This document shows, piece by piece, positions 62,101-64,000 of a DNA stretch of 64,000 nucleotides. The notes under the pieces are model-generated. The model saw only the letters and a list, made by a program, of their open reading frames with translations, searched no databases and was not told where the DNA came from. Position numbers and translations under genes: made by a program. Each line of letters begins with the position of its first letter. The first letter of the stretch is position 1. Source of the stretch: Prosthecochloris sp. (GTDB taxonomy: Bacteria; Bacteroidota; Chlorobiia; Chlorobiales; Chlorobiaceae). The stretch lies in assembly GCA_015482705.2 (NCBI GenBank), contig JADMLA020000024.1:31078-95077 (forward strand). The letters run 5' to 3'.

Positions 62101-63315
62101 ATGCGTTTGATTCTGATGACCGGAAAAGGCGGGGTTGGAAAGACCTCTATGGCCGCTGCTACAGGGCTTCGCTGTGCTGAGTTGGGTTACAAGACACTGG
62201 TGTTGAGTACAGATCCGGCCCATTCCCTTGCAGACAGTTTTGATGTCGAACTGGGGCATAAACCGAAAGAGGTGTGTCGAAACCTCTGGGGTGCGGAACT
62301 CGATGTTCTCGAAGAACTCGAAAAGAACTGGGGATCGGTGAAACGATATATAACCGAAGTATTGCAGGCTCGGGGGCTTGAAGGTGTTCAGGCCGAAGAG
62401 TTGGCGATTCTTCCGGGATCGGATGAAATTTTCGGGCTTGTCAGGGTATTTCGCCATCACAAGGAGGGGAACTACGATGTGCTGATTATCGATTCGGCTC
62501 CTACTGGTACCGCTTTGCGGCTCCTGAGCGTTCCCGAAGTGACCGGATGGTATATGCGTCGCTTTTACAAACCCCTGGAGAAGGTTGCGGTTACGCTCCG
62601 GCCTATCGTTGAACCGATATTCAGACCGATTGCCGGTTTTTCGCTGCCTGACAAGCAGATGATGGATGTTCCCTATGAATTTCATCAGAAGATCGAACGA
62701 CTGGGTGAGATTCTGACCGACAATACCATTACAACGGTCAGACTTGTCACCAATCCGGAGCGGATGGTGCTCAATGAATCATTGAGGGCGCACGCCTATC
62801 TCAGCTTGTACGATATTTCTACCGATTTGATTATCGCCAACAGGATTATTCCGGATGAAGTTACCGATCCTTATTTCCAGTACTGGAAGGAGAACCAGAA
62901 AACATACCGCCAGGATATTTATGAAAATTTCAATCCTCTTCCTGTAAAAGAGGTGCCGTTGTATTCGCGTGAAATATGTGGACTCGAAACCCTCGAGAAA
63001 CTCAAGGAGTTGCTCTATGGTGACGAGGATCCTTCTCAGGTTTACTATAAAGAAAACCCGATGCGGGTCGAACAGGTTAAAAACGGCTATACCCTTGAAA
63101 TATCCTTACCTGGAATAGAAAAGGATCAAGTTCAAATCAGCAAAAAAGGCGATGAATTGAATATTCGGATTGGCAATCATCGCAGGAATCTTGTGCTACC
63201 CCAAGCGCTTGCTACATTGAAGACTGTCGGTGCCGAAATGGAGAGCGAGCTTCTGAGGATTACCTTCGAAGGCGAAAACGGCAAAAGCTCCGGCAAAAAA
63301 AGTAAAAAAAACTGA
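62101..63315 (+). CDS. ArsA-type anion-pump ATPase with C-terminal Hsp20-like domain
   Basis: A 404-residue protein. The deviant Walker A is MTGKGGVGKTS (signature Lys plus P-loop Lys), with LSTDPAHSLADSFD (switch/A' region) and IIDSAPTGTALRLL. A single ATPase half suggests a homodimer. Residues from about 318 form an Hsp20/alpha-crystallin-like beta domain (VKNGYTLEISLPGIEKDQVQISKKGDELNIRIG) and a Lys/Ser-rich tail. Family members with this tail are typical of green sulfur bacteria. Roles in arsenite export or, more likely here, protein targeting (Get3-like) cannot be separated. The frame is open to 62053, but 62101 starts the P-loop strand. Confidence 0.88.
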   Translation: MRLILMTGKGGVGKTSMAAATGLRCAELGYKTLVLSTDPAHSLADSFDVELGHKPKEVCRNLWGAELDVLEELEKNWGSVKRYITEVLQARGLEGVQAEELAILPGSDEIFGLVRVFRHHKEGNYDVLIIDSAPTGTALRLLSVPEVTGWYMRRFYKPLEKVAVTLRPIVEPIFRPIAGFSLPDKQMMDVPYEFHQKIERLGEILTDNTITTVRLVTNPERMVLNESLRAHAYLSLYDISTDLIIANRIIPDEVTDPYFQYWKENQKTYRQDIYENFNPLPVKEVPLYSREICGLETLEKLKELLYGDEDPSQVYYKENPMRVEQVKNGYTLEISLPGIEKDQVQISKKGDELNIRIGNHRRNLVLPQALATLKTVGAEMESELLRITFEGENGKSSGKKSKKN

Positions 63316-63443
63316 TAAAAGATGGTCTCTTTTCGCCGGGGGTTGATTTTAATTGTCGTTCTTGTTAAAATATTAAATATGCAGTATACCTATACCCCCA
63401 GTTAAATTTAACCGTTTCATACGGTGAGGAGGAGAAGAGCGTA

Positions 63444-63731
63444 ATGTCTTTTCAGATAGGCGATCCGGTTATATACAGAAAACCCAAATGTTCCCCGTGT
63501 CCAGGACCACGGGCAAGGCAGGTATATCCGCTTGAGCATGGAGAGACGTATCATTATGTTGTTGACAAGTTTTGGAAAGTTGTCGGGGTCAATGATGATG
63601 AAACAGTCGATGTTGTCACCCGGACTGGAAAAACACATCGATTGGAGCAGGATGATCCAAATCTTCACAAGGCACGTTTTCTCACGTACCTTGTATTCAG
63701 AAAAAGATTTCCAGACCTCGAGGCGTTATAA
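63444..63731 (+). CDS. Conserved hypothetical protein
   Basis: A 95-residue basic protein. GAGGAGGAG upstream of the ATG gives a good ribosome binding site. The sequence has CSPCPGPRARQVYPLEHGETYHYVVDKFW in two stretches around residues 16-44, and a strand pair VVGVNDDETVDVVTRTGKTHRL, suggesting a small SH3-like barrel. The CxxC near the N-terminus could bind metal. I do not recognise a characterised family. Confidence 0.7.
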   Translation: MSFQIGDPVIYRKPKCSPCPGPRARQVYPLEHGETYHYVVDKFWKVVGVNDDETVDVVTRTGKTHRLEQDDPNLHKARFLTYLVFRKRFPDLEAL

Positions 63732-63757
63732 AATACTTTGAGTTACCTGTATTCCGT

Positions 63758-63991
63758 TTAATCTTCACCTTCGCCTACAGGTTCCGAGCCTGTTTTCAGG
63801 TGATGTACTTCAGTGTCGAACCACAGTGGTTTTTCATTTCGGAGCATGCTGACGACAACCTGAAACTCCGATGCATCCTTGAAAACCCTGTTTTCAATGA
63901 GTTGATTGCTGGAATCATACAGAGCGATCCTTCCTTTATGCTCGTTGAGGTCCCATCTGCTGTAATAACTTGCAACAAGTATATTCGCCAT
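63758..63991 (-). CDS. Conserved hypothetical protein
   Basis: A 77-residue soluble protein beginning MANILVASYYSRWDLNEHKGRIALYDSSN in two blocks, then FQVVVSMLRNEKPLWFD and an acidic tail. Strand-helix-strand character suggests a small alpha/beta domain. A GAAG site precedes the ATG. No known family is recognised. It converges on the preceding gene. Confidence 0.55.
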   Translation of the reverse strand: MANILVASYYSRWDLNEHKGRIALYDSSNQLIENRVFKDASEFQVVVSMLRNEKPLWFDTEVHHLKTGSEPVGEGED

Positions 63992-64000
63992 AGTTCTTCA

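Noticed and set aside
1..64000. CRISPR arrays, rRNA, tRNA genes or intact transposons
   Set aside because: No regularly spaced repeats, tRNA T-arm motifs in the gaps, rRNA-like stretches or transposase domains were seen by reading both strands; a covariance-model scan could still find a missed small RNA.

Overview
The window most likely comes from a green sulfur bacterium (Chlorobiaceae). This is inferred from gene content: a half-length ClpB made only of the middle coiled coil and second AAA+ module, an ArsA-type ATPase with a C-terminal Hsp20-like domain, a UbiA-family prenyltransferase, a Gram-negative envelope set (KDO synthesis, OstA-like protein, Wza, RlpA lipoprotein), and GTG/TTG starts with often weak Shine-Dalgarno sites. 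The species cannot be fixed by reading alone. No rRNA, tRNA, CRISPR array or intact insertion sequence was seen.

Layout. 1-8.1 kb holds housekeeping and envelope genes: the tail of gpsA, a SixA-like phosphatase, a family 3 glycosidase, half-ClpB, kdsA, a KdsC-like protein without its catalytic Asp, recO, an FmdB zinc ribbon, an OstA-like protein and a WecB-like protein. 8.1-34.1 kb is one continuous minus-strand exopolysaccharide locus of about 24 genes. In transcription order it reads: sensor kinase, receiver-PAS-PP2C phosphatase and sigma-54 activator (34.1-29.0 kb); then, behind a near-perfect -24/-12 promoter at 28890-28905, a biosynthesis and partner-switching operon (28.9-22.3 kb); then a Wza/Wzx/Wzc/Wzy-like export, polymerization and glycosyltransferase operon (22.0-8.1 kb), which ends in an acyltransferase gene remnant.

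34.1-42.3 kb is patchier accessory and housekeeping DNA: a ferredoxin-nitroreductase, an SNase-like protein, small hypotheticals, a 175-bp tandem repeat with a covarying stem-loop, a RelBE-type toxin-antitoxin pair between two copies of a 42-bp repeat, an M23 peptidase, a metallophosphoesterase, and prfB with its programmed frameshift. 42.6-51 kb carries the GlgE glucan pathway (glgE and a treS-maltokinase fusion) and a Ca2+-type P-type ATPase. 51-64 kb carries mazG, an SDR, mnmE, rsgA, a YdjM-like membrane protein, a UbiA-like prenyltransferase, a three-module outer-membrane-like protein, acpS, a CPXCG protein, an RlpA-like lipoprotein, the ArsA-Hsp20 protein and small conserved proteins.

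The most unusual part is the middle of the polysaccharide locus. An RsbU-like PP2C phosphatase, two STAS proteins and an RsbW-like kinase, with no sigma factor, are interleaved with a canonical polyprenyl-phosphate sugar-1-phosphate transferase and two multidomain proteins that each carry a degenerate copy of that transferase lacking its catalytic Asp-Glu pair. My reading, which is inference, is that polysaccharide initiation is controlled by a partner switch and by pseudo-transferase domains, while expression is controlled by sigma-54.
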